Shown: in pieces, positions 1 to 7,687 of the stretch | How positions within the stretch are numbered: position 1 is the stretch's first letter | Layout of the letters: each line of letters opens with the position of its first letter | Source: Coprobacillus sp. | GTDB taxonomy: Bacteria > Bacillota_I > Bacilli_A > RFN20 > CAG-826 | Assembly: GCA_021203805.1 (NCBI GenBank) | Contig: JAJQAM010000026.1 | Location: forward strand, 1 to 10,957 | DNA length: 10,957 bases | Reading direction: 5' to 3' | Notes under the pieces: model-generated | The model's database searches: none | The model's input: the letters and a program-made list of their open reading frames with translations, nothing else | Told to the model about the DNA's origin: nothing | Position numbers and translations under genes: made by a program

Positions 1-8
1 GGATATAG

Positions 9-1700
9 ATGAAAGACACCATTAAAGTTGTCGCTTTAGGCGGCCTAGATGAAAATGGCAGAGATTGCTACGTCGTTGAAGTCAACGATGATTTATTTGT
101 CTTTGACTGTGGTCTCTCTTTTGCGGACCGCACCTCCCCTGGAATTGACTACTTCATTCCTAATGAAGACTATCTCGTAGAGCATAAAGACAAAGTAAAA
201 GCCTATATCCTAACACACGGCCACGATGAGAACACGGGCGGTATTCTCTATATCTATGACCACGTTCCCGCGCCGATATACTGCTCTAAATCGACAAGAG
301 CGATCCTCCTTGCTCAGGGCGAATTTAACGGAGTTAAGATTCCTAAATTTGACTTCCATATAGTTAGTCCAAGTGACACCGTAGAAATCGCCGGTCACAC
401 CTTCCATTTCTTCCAAACCACCCATAACGCTCCTAAATCCTTCGGCGTGGCCCTTGAAACTAGTGAAGGAAACGTTGTGTATACATCTGACTTTATCGTT
501 GACTATACCGTGGACTCTGAGGAGTTTAAGTTTGACCTAAAAGCCTTATCTAATATCGCCGATAAACCGACCCTTCTTTTAATGACGGACTCAAAGTCCG
601 CTGGAAAAGAAGGCTACTGCGCTCCCCGTCACCGCCTCACTCCTCATATTGAAAAGTATTTTATAAGAAGCACCGGCCGTGTCTTTATCTGTCTTTTCTA
701 TCAAAATATATACCGACTCTACGAAATCTTTACTCTTGCTAAAGCTCACCGAAAAAAGATCTATCCTTACGATGACTTTACAAGAAGATTCCTTGATATC
801 ATTTTAAATGAGGACGAGCAGTCCGTCTTTAAAAAAGAAGATCTTCTCGCTAAAGAAGACTTCCTCAGAGTGAAGCAAGAAGACCTTGTTATCCTCATGC
901 TAGGAAAAGAAAACGATTTATATGACTCGATATATTCCCTTTCAAATCACACTAATCAAGATAAGAGAATCGCTCTTCAAACGAGCGATACCTTTATCAT
1001 CGCCGCTCTCCCAATTCCAACTCTAGAAAGCGCGGCTACTCAGTGTATTGACTTCCTCTATCGAAGTGGATGTCATGTCGTCTGGCTTAAGGGAAAAGAC
1101 GTCGTCTCAATGCATCCAGGGCAAGACGATCTTAAACTTATGCTATCTCTCTTAAAACCTAAATACTTCTTCCCTGTTAGGGGAAGCTATGTCAATCTCA
1201 TGAATAGCGCTCGCCTCGCTCTCTCGATGAAGATTGGTCTTAATCACTCCTCGGTCTTTGTTTTAGATAACGGCACTCAGCTTCATTATCAAGATGATAA
1301 GATGACGATTATCTCAAATCAGACCGATAGGATTCACACTCTCCCTTCGATGGTGGACGGACTTGGAACCGTTAAAGGCGACACCCTTCTCGTCGATGAT
1401 AGGAAAAAGCTAGCGGTGGACGGAGTCGCCGTTCTTGCGGCGACGGTGTCGCGCTCTAAAAAGAAAATCATTGCGGGCCCTGACTGTCAGATGAGAGGCT
1501 TCGTCTTTGTAAAAGACGCGGAGCCGATCCTTAAGATGATGACGAGTCTATTTGTGGACGGAATAAACGCTCTTATTAAAGAGAATATGTTTGATTTTGA
1601 CTCTTACTCATCTGTTATTGAAGATAAGATTAAAAAGAGTATTCACCGCGAGATAAATCGAGATCCACTTATCGTCTTATCAATCTCGGTCGTGGACTAG
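9..1700 (+). CDS. rnjB: RNase J2-like beta-CASP metallo-beta-lactamase ribonuclease, degenerate active site
   Basis: A 563-residue protein with the full RNase J layout: metallo-beta-lactamase core (about 1-210), beta-CASP insert (about 210-360), return to the lactamase fold (to about 435) and the C-terminal domain (VDGLG at 449-453, RGFVFV at 496-501). RNase J enzymes are cytoplasmic 5'-3' exo/endonucleases in mRNA turnover and rRNA maturation. The canonical HGHEDH metal motif reads HGHDEN here (70-75), the degenerate form I recall from B. subtilis RNase J2. H139, D161 and H369 remain, but the PVHGEY motif has become PVRGSY (389-394), so the metal-binding His is Arg391. The GSQGEP motif is also unrecognisable (LGKENDL, 298-304). 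I infer a J2-like partner subunit with weak or no catalysis. The start at 9 aligns with the family N-terminus; the window begins eight bases upstream, so its ribosome site cannot be judged. The ftsK neighbour supports the J2 assignment. Confidence 0.85.
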   Translation: MKDTIKVVALGGLDENGRDCYVVEVNDDLFVFDCGLSFADRTSPGIDYFIPNEDYLVEHKDKVKAYILTHGHDENTGGILYIYDHVPAPIYCSKSTRAILLAQGEFNGVKIPKFDFHIVSPSDTVEIAGHTFHFFQTTHNAPKSFGVALETSEGNVVYTSDFIVDYTVDSEEFKFDLKALSNIADKPTLLLMTDSKSAGKEGYCAPRHRLTPHIEKYFIRSTGRVFICLFYQNIYRLYEIFTLAKAHRKKIYPYDDFTRRFLDIILNEDEQSVFKKEDLLAKEDFLRVKQEDLVILMLGKENDLYDSIYSLSNHTNQDKRIALQTSDTFIIAALPIPTLESAATQCIDFLYRSGCHVVWLKGKDVVSMHPGQDDLKLMLSLLKPKYFFPVRGSYVNLMNSARLALSMKIGLNHSSVFVLDNGTQLHYQDDKMTIISNQTDRIHTLPSMVDGLGTVKGDTLLVDDRKKLAVDGVAVLAATVSRSKKKIIAGPDCQMRGFVFVKDAEPILKMMTSLFVDGINALIKENMFDFDSYSSVIEDKIKKSIHREINRDPLIVLSISVVD

Positions 1701-1744
1701 AACCCACATATATTTATTTATAACTAACCTTATGTTCATTTCCT

Positions 1745-4456
1745 ATGGAAAAAGAACATAATTTTTTTTATAATTCTATATGTATGCCGCTAAGTAATAA
1801 TAATCAAAGATCATATCGAGGTTTAATCTCATTTTGGGGAGGAATCTTCCTCATCCTTTTATCGATTGTCCTCATTTTAAATACCTGGTATATCGCAAGA
1901 ACCTTAACCTATGTCTTTACTTATTCCTTTGGAATAATGTCATATGTCCTATACGGCTTTATCTACGCTACAGGATTTATAATGGCCTTCTTTAAGGATA
2001 AGTTTCATATAAGCTATAAGATCAGAATCCTTGCGGTAGTGCTTCTTTTTATTGGTCTTATGATGCTTATAACCTGTATCTATATCACCGTCAACGGCGC
2101 AAGAGAAGTCACTAAACTAGGAAGCTTTGCTTCCTACTTTGGAGAAAGCTGCACCGGCTTTGGCTATTACTCCGTGAAATGGATTAATCTTTTTAGTAAG
2201 ACCACTCCCTTTGCCGGTGGTTTCTTTGGCTATTTACTCGTTGGTTTATTTACCTATGTTGGCTCTTATATTATTTCGATTATTCTTATCCTTGGTGGAA
2301 TAGTCCTTCTCTTCTACCCAGAGATCAAAAGAGTCTTTATTAGGAGAGCGGAAAACGCTCCCACTCCCTTAAAAGTGGAGTCAGAGGAAGAGATAGAGTC
2401 TCGATATTTAGGGGCTACAGATATCGCTCCCTCTCCTAGCTATATATCCTCCGCTCCCGAGCAGTATAGCCGCTACCCTCACTCTAGCTCTTACTATAAC
2501 GATAATAATGATGAAAACTCTCATGTCGCTTACGCCCCCTTTATGAGAAAAAAGAGCATAATCGAGGAAAGCCCTTCTCCTAAGCCCTCGGGCCCCGTAG
2601 AGCCATTAAGACCGAGCTTTACCTCTACTCATATAAATCATGAAAGTAGTAGCGCTAATAAAGCTAGCTTTATTAACTACGATGATAACGTTATCGAGGA
2701 GTCCCGCTATAGCGATGAAGAAGAAGAGTATAGCGAAGAGGAAGACTATATGGATATTCTTCCCTCTGCTATCGCTCCTAATAGAGTGGAGCCCATTATA
2801 GCGTCTAGGCCCGTGGCCCCTAGCCCCGCTCCCATAGTCACTCCAGAGGTAATTACCCCTGCCCCTACTCCTAATGTTTATGTCCATGATGCTTCTGAGA
2901 ATACTATTATCCCTGAGACCCCTAAGGTCAGGGAGAGAATTAACTTTGTTCCTCCGCCAATAGATCTTCTTAAGGATTACCCTAAGGGAGAAGCGGGAGC
3001 AAGAAACGTCGAATATGCTGAAAGAAGAAAAGAAAGCATAAATAAGCTCCTCTCTAAAAAGACAGACGCGAGAGTTAATGAGTATATCATTGGCCCAACC
3101 TTTACCCGTTTTATTATCGACTACGGAGAAGAATTCTCCGTCAAGACAATTGCTAACGCCATGAGCGATATCGCTATTGCCGTAGGAGGAGCCTCTCCCC
3201 GTTTTGTTCCAACTATCCCCGGAACCCAAAATAGCGGTATTGAGGTCCCTAACCCTGATAGAGTAACCGTGGGCTATAAGGATATGATTGCCGCTCTTCC
3301 GCCAACAAGTGAGCATCCACTTGCTGTGCCTTTCGGCGTGGACGTAGTGGGCACTCCAATCTATGCGGATTTCTCTGATTTCCCTCACGCTCTCGTTGCG
3401 GGTACGACTGGAAGCGGTAAAACCGTCTATGTTCAAAGCGTTATTACTACGCTTATTATGCGTAACTCTCCTGATGACGTAAAGATGGTGATTATTGATC
3501 CTAAGAGAGTGGATATGATGAGATTTGAAGGAATCCCGCACTTACTCTGCCCAATAATCAGTGAAGTGAGTCAGGTAAAAGTGTGCCTTGAGAAACTTAT
3601 CGCGGAAATGGAAGATAGATATATCCGTCTTCAAAAGAATGATAACTGCCCTAATATTAAAGCCTTTAATAAGATGGCCGCAGAAAAAGGGCTCGACCCC
3701 ATGCCCTATATATGCGTCTTTATCGATGAATACGCAGACCTTGCCACTAATAGAGAATACGGAAAAGAAAACTCTGTTTTAGTGCTTAGACTTGCTCAGA
3801 AAGCAAGAGCCTGCGGCATACATCTTTTAGTGGCCACGCAGCGCCCTGATACCTCAATCATAACCGGAACCTTAAAAGGTAACCTTGCCACTCACGTGAC
3901 TCTTAAGATGGCTAACTTTGCGGATTCTAACACCATTATTGGAGGCAGCGGAGCGGAGAAGCTTCTCGGTCAAGGCGATATGCTTGTCCAGTATCCCGGT
4001 CTTAACCTAGGAGATCTCACTAGGCTTCAGGGCTGCTACCTCGAAGATAAAGAAATAGATCGAATTGTCAATTACCTTAAGAGTAACTATGAAACAGTTT
4101 ATGACGCCACGTATCTAGATTTAGTGGACCATAGTAAAGACGAAGGGGCAAAAGACGTGATGAATGGAGCTTACGGAGAGGGCGAGGATGATATGGACGA
4201 CGAGCTCTATGAAATGGTAAGAGACGGAGTCATGAAAGATGATTATACCTCGATGAGTAAGATAAGAGCGGACTACTCCGTTGGCTTTAATAGAGCGAGA
4301 CGTCTCTTTACTCGTCTTCAGCAGGATGGAATAGTCTCCACCTCTACGGAAGGGGGAAGAGGAAGTAAAGTCCTTGTTCATGAGCTAGAGCTTGATGATG
4401 ACGGAGACCCAATCATAGGAAGCGAGGAGTATGCCACGCATGAATATGGGGATTGA
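1745..4456 (+). CDS. ftsK: DNA translocase FtsK/SpoIIIE
   Basis: A 903-residue membrane-anchored, ATP-driven double-stranded DNA pump that moves chromosome arms through the closing septum. The N-terminus holds about four hydrophobic segments (roughly 27-47, 59-82, 95-116, 158-190). A disordered Pro/Ser/Glu-rich linker follows (about 200-400), with an acidic run at 318-335. The alpha domain (about 405-520) contains the FtsK signature PIDLL and IPGTQNSGIEVPN. The motor has Walker A GTTGSGKT (553-560), Walker B ending in FIDEYADL (659-666) and ATQRPDTSIITG (697-708). A winged-helix gamma domain (about 815-880) would read orienting sequences. The usual NIPTR and DSRTI motor motifs read NLATH (713-717) and DSNTI. 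The start is uncertain: neither ATG 1745 nor in-frame ATG 1784 has a Shine-Dalgarno site, and the 13 codons between are very AT-rich. The gene ends in TGA and overlaps acpS. Confidence 0.95.
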   Translation: MEKEHNFFYNSICMPLSNNNQRSYRGLISFWGGIFLILLSIVLILNTWYIARTLTYVFTYSFGIMSYVLYGFIYATGFIMAFFKDKFHISYKIRILAVVLLFIGLMMLITCIYITVNGAREVTKLGSFASYFGESCTGFGYYSVKWINLFSKTTPFAGGFFGYLLVGLFTYVGSYIISIILILGGIVLLFYPEIKRVFIRRAENAPTPLKVESEEEIESRYLGATDIAPSPSYISSAPEQYSRYPHSSSYYNDNNDENSHVAYAPFMRKKSIIEESPSPKPSGPVEPLRPSFTSTHINHESSSANKASFINYDDNVIEESRYSDEEEEYSEEEDYMDILPSAIAPNRVEPIIASRPVAPSPAPIVTPEVITPAPTPNVYVHDASENTIIPETPKVRERINFVPPPIDLLKDYPKGEAGARNVEYAERRKESINKLLSKKTDARVNEYIIGPTFTRFIIDYGEEFSVKTIANAMSDIAIAVGGASPRFVPTIPGTQNSGIEVPNPDRVTVGYKDMIAALPPTSEHPLAVPFGVDVVGTPIYADFSDFPHALVAGTTGSGKTVYVQSVITTLIMRNSPDDVKMVIIDPKRVDMMRFEGIPHLLCPIISEVSQVKVCLEKLIAEMEDRYIRLQKNDNCPNIKAFNKMAAEKGLDPMPYICVFIDEYADLATNREYGKENSVLVLRLAQKARACGIHLLVATQRPDTSIITGTLKGNLATHVTLKMANFADSNTIIGGSGAEKLLGQGDMLVQYPGLNLGDLTRLQGCYLEDKEIDRIVNYLKSNYETVYDATYLDLVDHSKDEGAKDVMNGAYGEGEDDMDDELYEMVRDGVMKDDYTSMSKIRADYSVGFNRARRLFTRLQQDGIVSTSTEGGRGSKVLVHELELDDDGDPIIGSEEYATHEYGD
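1746..1774 (+). promoter_or_regulatory. Possible promoter at the 5' end of ftsK
   Basis: TGGAAA (1746-1751, four of six matches to the -35 consensus) is separated by 17 bases from a perfect TATAAT (1769-1774). The expected transcription start, about 1781, falls just before the in-frame ATG at 1784 and after the ATG at 1745. The surrounding bases are very AT-rich, so a chance match is possible. Confidence 0.35.
4424..4429 (+). promoter_or_regulatory. Ribosome binding site deciding the acpS start
   Basis: GAGGAG sits inside the last ftsK codons. It is one base from ATG 4431, ten from ATG 4440 and sixteen from ATG 4446. Only 4440 has usable spacing, which makes the acpS product begin MNMGIDIV. 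Confidence 0.6.
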
Positions 4457-4760
4457 TATTGTTAGTATTAGCCGTATATCTCTAGAGGATAGCTTTATAG
4501 GGCATATCCTAAGTAGCGCAGAGAGAGCGCTTTATCAGGCTAAAGAAAGCGACACTTCAAGAAGAGAGTTTCTTGCGGGCCGCTGGGCGGCTAAAGAAGC
4601 TTTTATAAAAATGAAAGAAAAGCCTATCTCATATAATGAGATAAGCGTCTTATATAAAGACACTGGAGCCCCTTATATTCTCTATGACGGAAGGGAATAT
4701 AAATGCTCTATCTCGCATGAAAAAGAATATGCCGTCGCTCTAGCGTACATGGAGGAATAA
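4440..4760 (+). CDS. acpS: Holo-[acyl-carrier-protein] synthase
   Basis: A small enzyme of about 106 residues that transfers 4'-phosphopantetheine from coenzyme A to the serine of apo-ACP, activating the carrier for fatty acid and phospholipid synthesis in the cytoplasm. The family motifs are clear: GIDIVSI near the N-terminus with the Mg-binding Asp, FLAGRWAAKEAF in the middle with the second metal ligand (Glu of AAKEA), and CSISHEKEYAVALAY at the end. It is slightly shorter than the usual 115-125 residues because the loop after KEAFIKM is trimmed. Three in-frame ATGs lie at 4431, 4440 and 4446. The GAGGAG at 4424-4429 is one base from the first but ten from the second, so 4440 was chosen. 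It overlaps the end of ftsK by 17 bases in another frame, suggesting translational coupling. Confidence 0.93.
   Translation: MNMGIDIVSISRISLEDSFIGHILSSAERALYQAKESDTSRREFLAGRWAAKEAFIKMKEKPISYNEISVLYKDTGAPYILYDGREYKCSISHEKEYAVALAYMEE
4751..4756 (+). promoter_or_regulatory. Ribosome binding site of the pullulanase gene
   Basis: GGAGGA lies within the last codons of acpS, with five bases to the pullulanase ATG. The acpS stop codon lies between the two, so ribosomes finishing acpS are placed to restart on pullulanase. Confidence 0.75.
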
Positions 4761-4761
4761 G

Positions 4762-6882
4762 ATGAGAAACTGTTTTATTGAAGCTAAGCTTACCAGCTTT
4801 AGACGAATTAATGTCATGATCTATTCTCAGGCTAAGGATACCGATAGCCACTCCTTTTATCTCATTAAGAATAATGAGATCTCAAGAGAGCTACAAATCG
4901 ATAAGAGAGTAACTTCGGGAGGAGTGATTATCTATAATCTAGAGCTAGGGGAAGACTTTGAGTTTGGAGAGCACTATGAGCTTAATCTTCCTTCTTTTTC
5001 TCCCGTTCCAATCGATGTCAGCGAGGCCCCTGAGTTTCCTGATTTTGACGAGCGCTTTGCCTATAGCGGAGATGACCTAGGGGCGATATATTCTAAATCC
5101 GAGACTAGGTTTAACGTCTGGGCCCCGATATCGCTAGCGGTTCAGCTTAAGCTCTATAACGCTGATGGCGCGGGCTATGTCCTCTACGACATGACTAGAA
5201 CTGAAAGAGGCGTCTATAGAGTCAGCGTTAAAGGTGACCTAAAAGGAAGAAGATATCACTATATTGTTAATAACTACTCCATAACAAAGGAGACGAATGA
5301 TCCCTACGGGAAAGGAGTGTCCCTAAATAGCGAGCATTCCGTCGTCGTGGATACCTCTATTATTGAAAAAAGAAAAAAGATACCACTTAAGAGTGAGCTT
5401 CACTCTATTAGTGAGCATATTATCTATGAAACTCACGTCAGAGATTTCACCGCTCATAAAGGCTCTAATGTAAGTAGCAAAGGAACCTACGCCGGCTTTA
5501 TTGAGGAGGGAAGAGTCACTGAAGGCGCTCATCCCGCGGGACTAGATTACCTTAAATGGCTAGAGGTCACAACCATTCAGCTTCAGCCCGTTTTAGACTA
5601 CTGCACCGTTGATGAAACAAATATTGAAAATACTTATAACTGGGGCTATGACCCAATCTCTTTCTTTGCCTTAGAAGGGTCACTGTCGACTGATCCCGCT
5701 CGGCCAGAGCTTAGGCTAAAAGAGCTAAGAGACCTCGTAGACACTCTTCATAAGAGTGACCTAAGGGTCACGCTTGACGTGGTCTTTAACCACGTCTATG
5801 ATTACCTCACCTTTGACGAAGAAAAGATAGTGCCTAACTATTTCTTCCGTAGGAAGAATAATCTATATATATCAGAGTATTCAGGCTGCGGGAATGATTT
5901 TAACTCCTCTCACCTCATGGCGAGAAAACTTATTGTGGATTCCCTCACATATCTTGTAAAAGTGTTTGACGTTGACGGGTTTAGATTTGACCTCATGGGC
6001 CTAATTGATAACGAGACGGTAAGCGAGGCCTATAAAGCCTGTAAAGCGATCAAAGAAGATATCATCTTCTACGGAGAAGGCTGGGACATGGACGGTAATA
6101 ACAGAGAGGAGATGACCTCAATCGGAAACTGCTACAAACTCCCTGACTTTGCTTTCTTTAATGATACCTACCGCGATATCGTTAAAGGGCCTACGTATGA
6201 GAGCGAGCTATATAGAAGGGGCTATGCCGGCGGGGACGCGGCTTATAACGACGGGCTAATCTACGCCATGTTTGGCTCTTACCCGAAGTTTATGAAGACG
6301 AGTCAATCCCTTAACTTTGTGGAGTGTCATGATAATCACACTCTCTTTGATAAGCTCTCTCGCTCTAATGAAGGAGAGGACGAAGAGACCCTTCTTAAGA
6401 GAGTAATGCTTGCTAATTCCATTGTAGATGTCTCTTTTGGAGTAGCCTTCTTTCATATGGGACAAGAGATTGGTCAGTCTAAGATGGGCCTAGGTAATAC
6501 CTATAATATCCCTAGGATTAACTATCTTGACTACTCCCTAGTGGATGAGAGATGGGAGATGGTGGTCTACTTTAAGCTTATGAATCATATAAGAAGAAGA
6601 TCTAAAATCTTCTCTCACACCGATAGTGATGAGATAAAATCTCATTTTGATATTGATACCTCTCACTATCCTCTTGTAATATATTCTTCGACGGATAAAG
6701 AAGTCACCGAGGGGATAGGAAAAGAAGTCGTGATTATCTTTAATAGCGATAACTCCTCTTACCCACTTGAGCTAGGCGACTACTATAAATTCTATATTTA
6801 TAACGGAGGCCGCCTCGTCACTGAGGAGCAAGCCCGCTCCCTCATCGTTCCACCGATATCATTCACAGTTATGTATAGATAA
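4762..6882 (+). CDS. pulA: Type I pullulanase (glycogen/alpha-glucan debranching enzyme, AmyX-like)
   Basis: A 706-residue GH13 enzyme that hydrolyses alpha-1,6 branch points of pullulan, glycogen or limit dextrins. An N-terminal beta domain (1-95) is followed by a CBM48-like domain (about 105-195, starting LGAIYSKSETRFNVWAP). The type I pullulanase signature YNWGYDP is at 292-298. The catalytic barrel shows the four GH13 regions: DVVFNH (339-344), DGFRFD with nucleophile Asp410, YGEGWD with acid/base Glu439, and ECHDNH with His523-Asp524. A C-terminal beta domain ends at 706. Length is close to B. subtilis AmyX, from memory about 718. There is no signal peptide, so it should act in the cytoplasm on stored glycogen or imported maltodextrin. 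Its start is fixed by GGAGGA (4751-4756) inside the last acpS codons, five bases before ATG. It follows the acpS stop by one base. No carbohydrate transporter lies nearby. Confidence 0.93.
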   Translation: MRNCFIEAKLTSFRRINVMIYSQAKDTDSHSFYLIKNNEISRELQIDKRVTSGGVIIYNLELGEDFEFGEHYELNLPSFSPVPIDVSEAPEFPDFDERFAYSGDDLGAIYSKSETRFNVWAPISLAVQLKLYNADGAGYVLYDMTRTERGVYRVSVKGDLKGRRYHYIVNNYSITKETNDPYGKGVSLNSEHSVVVDTSIIEKRKKIPLKSELHSISEHIIYETHVRDFTAHKGSNVSSKGTYAGFIEEGRVTEGAHPAGLDYLKWLEVTTIQLQPVLDYCTVDETNIENTYNWGYDPISFFALEGSLSTDPARPELRLKELRDLVDTLHKSDLRVTLDVVFNHVYDYLTFDEEKIVPNYFFRRKNNLYISEYSGCGNDFNSSHLMARKLIVDSLTYLVKVFDVDGFRFDLMGLIDNETVSEAYKACKAIKEDIIFYGEGWDMDGNNREEMTSIGNCYKLPDFAFFNDTYRDIVKGPTYESELYRRGYAGGDAAYNDGLIYAMFGSYPKFMKTSQSLNFVECHDNHTLFDKLSRSNEGEDEETLLKRVMLANSIVDVSFGVAFFHMGQEIGQSKMGLGNTYNIPRINYLDYSLVDERWEMVVYFKLMNHIRRRSKIFSHTDSDEIKSHFDIDTSHYPLVIYSSTDKEVTEGIGKEVVIIFNSDNSSYPLELGDYYKFYIYNGGRLVTEEQARSLIVPPISFTVMYR

Positions 6883-6884
6883 GT

Positions 6885-6888
6885 AGGA
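6885..6888 (+). promoter_or_regulatory. Ribosome binding site of the plsC-like gene
   Basis: AGGA lies seven bases before the ATG, in the 13-base gap after the pullulanase stop. No promoter or terminator fits in this gap, which supports co-transcription. Confidence 0.55.
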
Positions 6889-6895
6889 TATTAAA

Positions 6896-7687
6896 ATGTT
6901 CCATTACGCTAAAGCTGTTAGTCGCGCTCTTCCTCCTGCCCTTAGGGGAATTTGGGGCTATTTTCAGCGATATAGTAAACACCCCGAAAAGATGAGTAGG
7001 GATAAAAAATATAAGAAGATCCATCGCCTTATGACGAGAGTTAATAAAGCCCTACAAGTGGAGCTAATTATTGAAAATAGAGAGTATTACCTAGGGGATA
7101 ACTACTGCATGTACTGCCCTAATCATCTCGCCTATTATGACCCGCTTCCATTCCTTGATATGTGCGATAAAAATATTACCTTTATCGCGAAAAAAGAAGC
7201 GGAGGATTTTCTCGTTATTGGAACGTGCATCAAATACCTAGAAGGTCTCTTTATGGATAGGGACGATATTAAGTCCTCTCTTCAGGTCATGAAATACGTT
7301 GAAAATAGCTTTAAAGAGTGTAACGATCAGTCCTGGTTTATCTTCCCAGAAGGGAAGCGTCACCTCGACCCTATGGAAGCCCTTTTTGAGTTTCACCACG
7401 GAACCTTTAGAAGCGCGATGAGAGCGCAAAAACCAATCGTTCCAGTGGCGATTTACGGGACTTTTAGGCCCTTAAAGAGAAAACCGCAGTATAAAAAATA
7501 CCCCGTTCATATTAAATTCCTTAAGCCTTTATACTATGAAGACTATAAAGATATGACAAGCCAGCAAGTCGCAAGGCTCGTCGAGGATGAAGTGGCAAAA
7601 ACCGTGGCCTTTGAGCTAAGGAAAAAAGACCATGAATATATGCTGAGATATAACGGGAAAAACTACCGCTTTAACGATGTAAAATAG
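6896..7687 (+). CDS. 1-acyl-sn-glycerol-3-phosphate acyltransferase family protein (PlsC-like)
   Basis: A 263-residue member of the glycerophosphate acyltransferase (PlsC) family, which typically acylates lysophosphatidate at the membrane to give phosphatidate. The catalytic HX4D block is CPNHLAYYDP (His77, Asp82). The substrate-binding block FPEGKRH (150-156) carries Lys where FPEGTR usually has Thr. The late block PIVPVAIYG (180-188) is also present. There is no strong N-terminal transmembrane helix; the first 35 residues are basic and amphipathic, suggesting peripheral membrane attachment. The ribosome site AGGA (6885-6888) is seven bases before the ATG, and the gene follows pullulanase by 13 bases, so it probably belongs to the same transcript. 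Its last 17 bases overlap the convergent methyltransferase gene. The exact acyl acceptor is not shown by sequence, so no gene symbol is given. Confidence 0.88.
   Translation: MFHYAKAVSRALPPALRGIWGYFQRYSKHPEKMSRDKKYKKIHRLMTRVNKALQVELIIENREYYLGDNYCMYCPNHLAYYDPLPFLDMCDKNITFIAKKEAEDFLVIGTCIKYLEGLFMDRDDIKSSLQVMKYVENSFKECNDQSWFIFPEGKRHLDPMEALFEFHHGTFRSAMRAQKPIVPVAIYGTFRPLKRKPQYKKYPVHIKFLKPLYYEDYKDMTSQQVARLVEDEVAKTVAFELRKKDHEYMLRYNGKNYRFNDVK

Noticed and set aside
2606..3541. A 311-codon open frame antisense to ftsK
   Set aside because: It lies wholly inside a confirmed gene, shows no recognisable domain, is rich in Arg, Ser, His and Asn as mirrored codons are, and has no convincing ribosome site. 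Codon bias in ftsK keeps the opposite frame open.
4440..4465. TGA recoded as tryptophan (Mycoplasma-type code)
   Set aside because: Every tryptophan in conserved positions is TGG, no in-frame TGA occurs in any long gene, and the ftsK product is complete at its TGA stop. Reading through would add only three residues, so this junction alone is not proof, but the window as a whole argues against recoding.
5390..5406. Seven-base stem AGAGTGA-GCT-TCACTCT
   Set aside because: Lies within pullulanase coding sequence with no U-tract; a hairpin of this size is expected by chance in 11 kb.
5756..5771. Palindrome GTGACC-TAAG-GGTCAC resembling the pdp terminator stem
   Set aside because: It is inside the conserved catalytic region of pullulanase (around DLRVTLDV), with no U-rich tract after it; best explained by codons.
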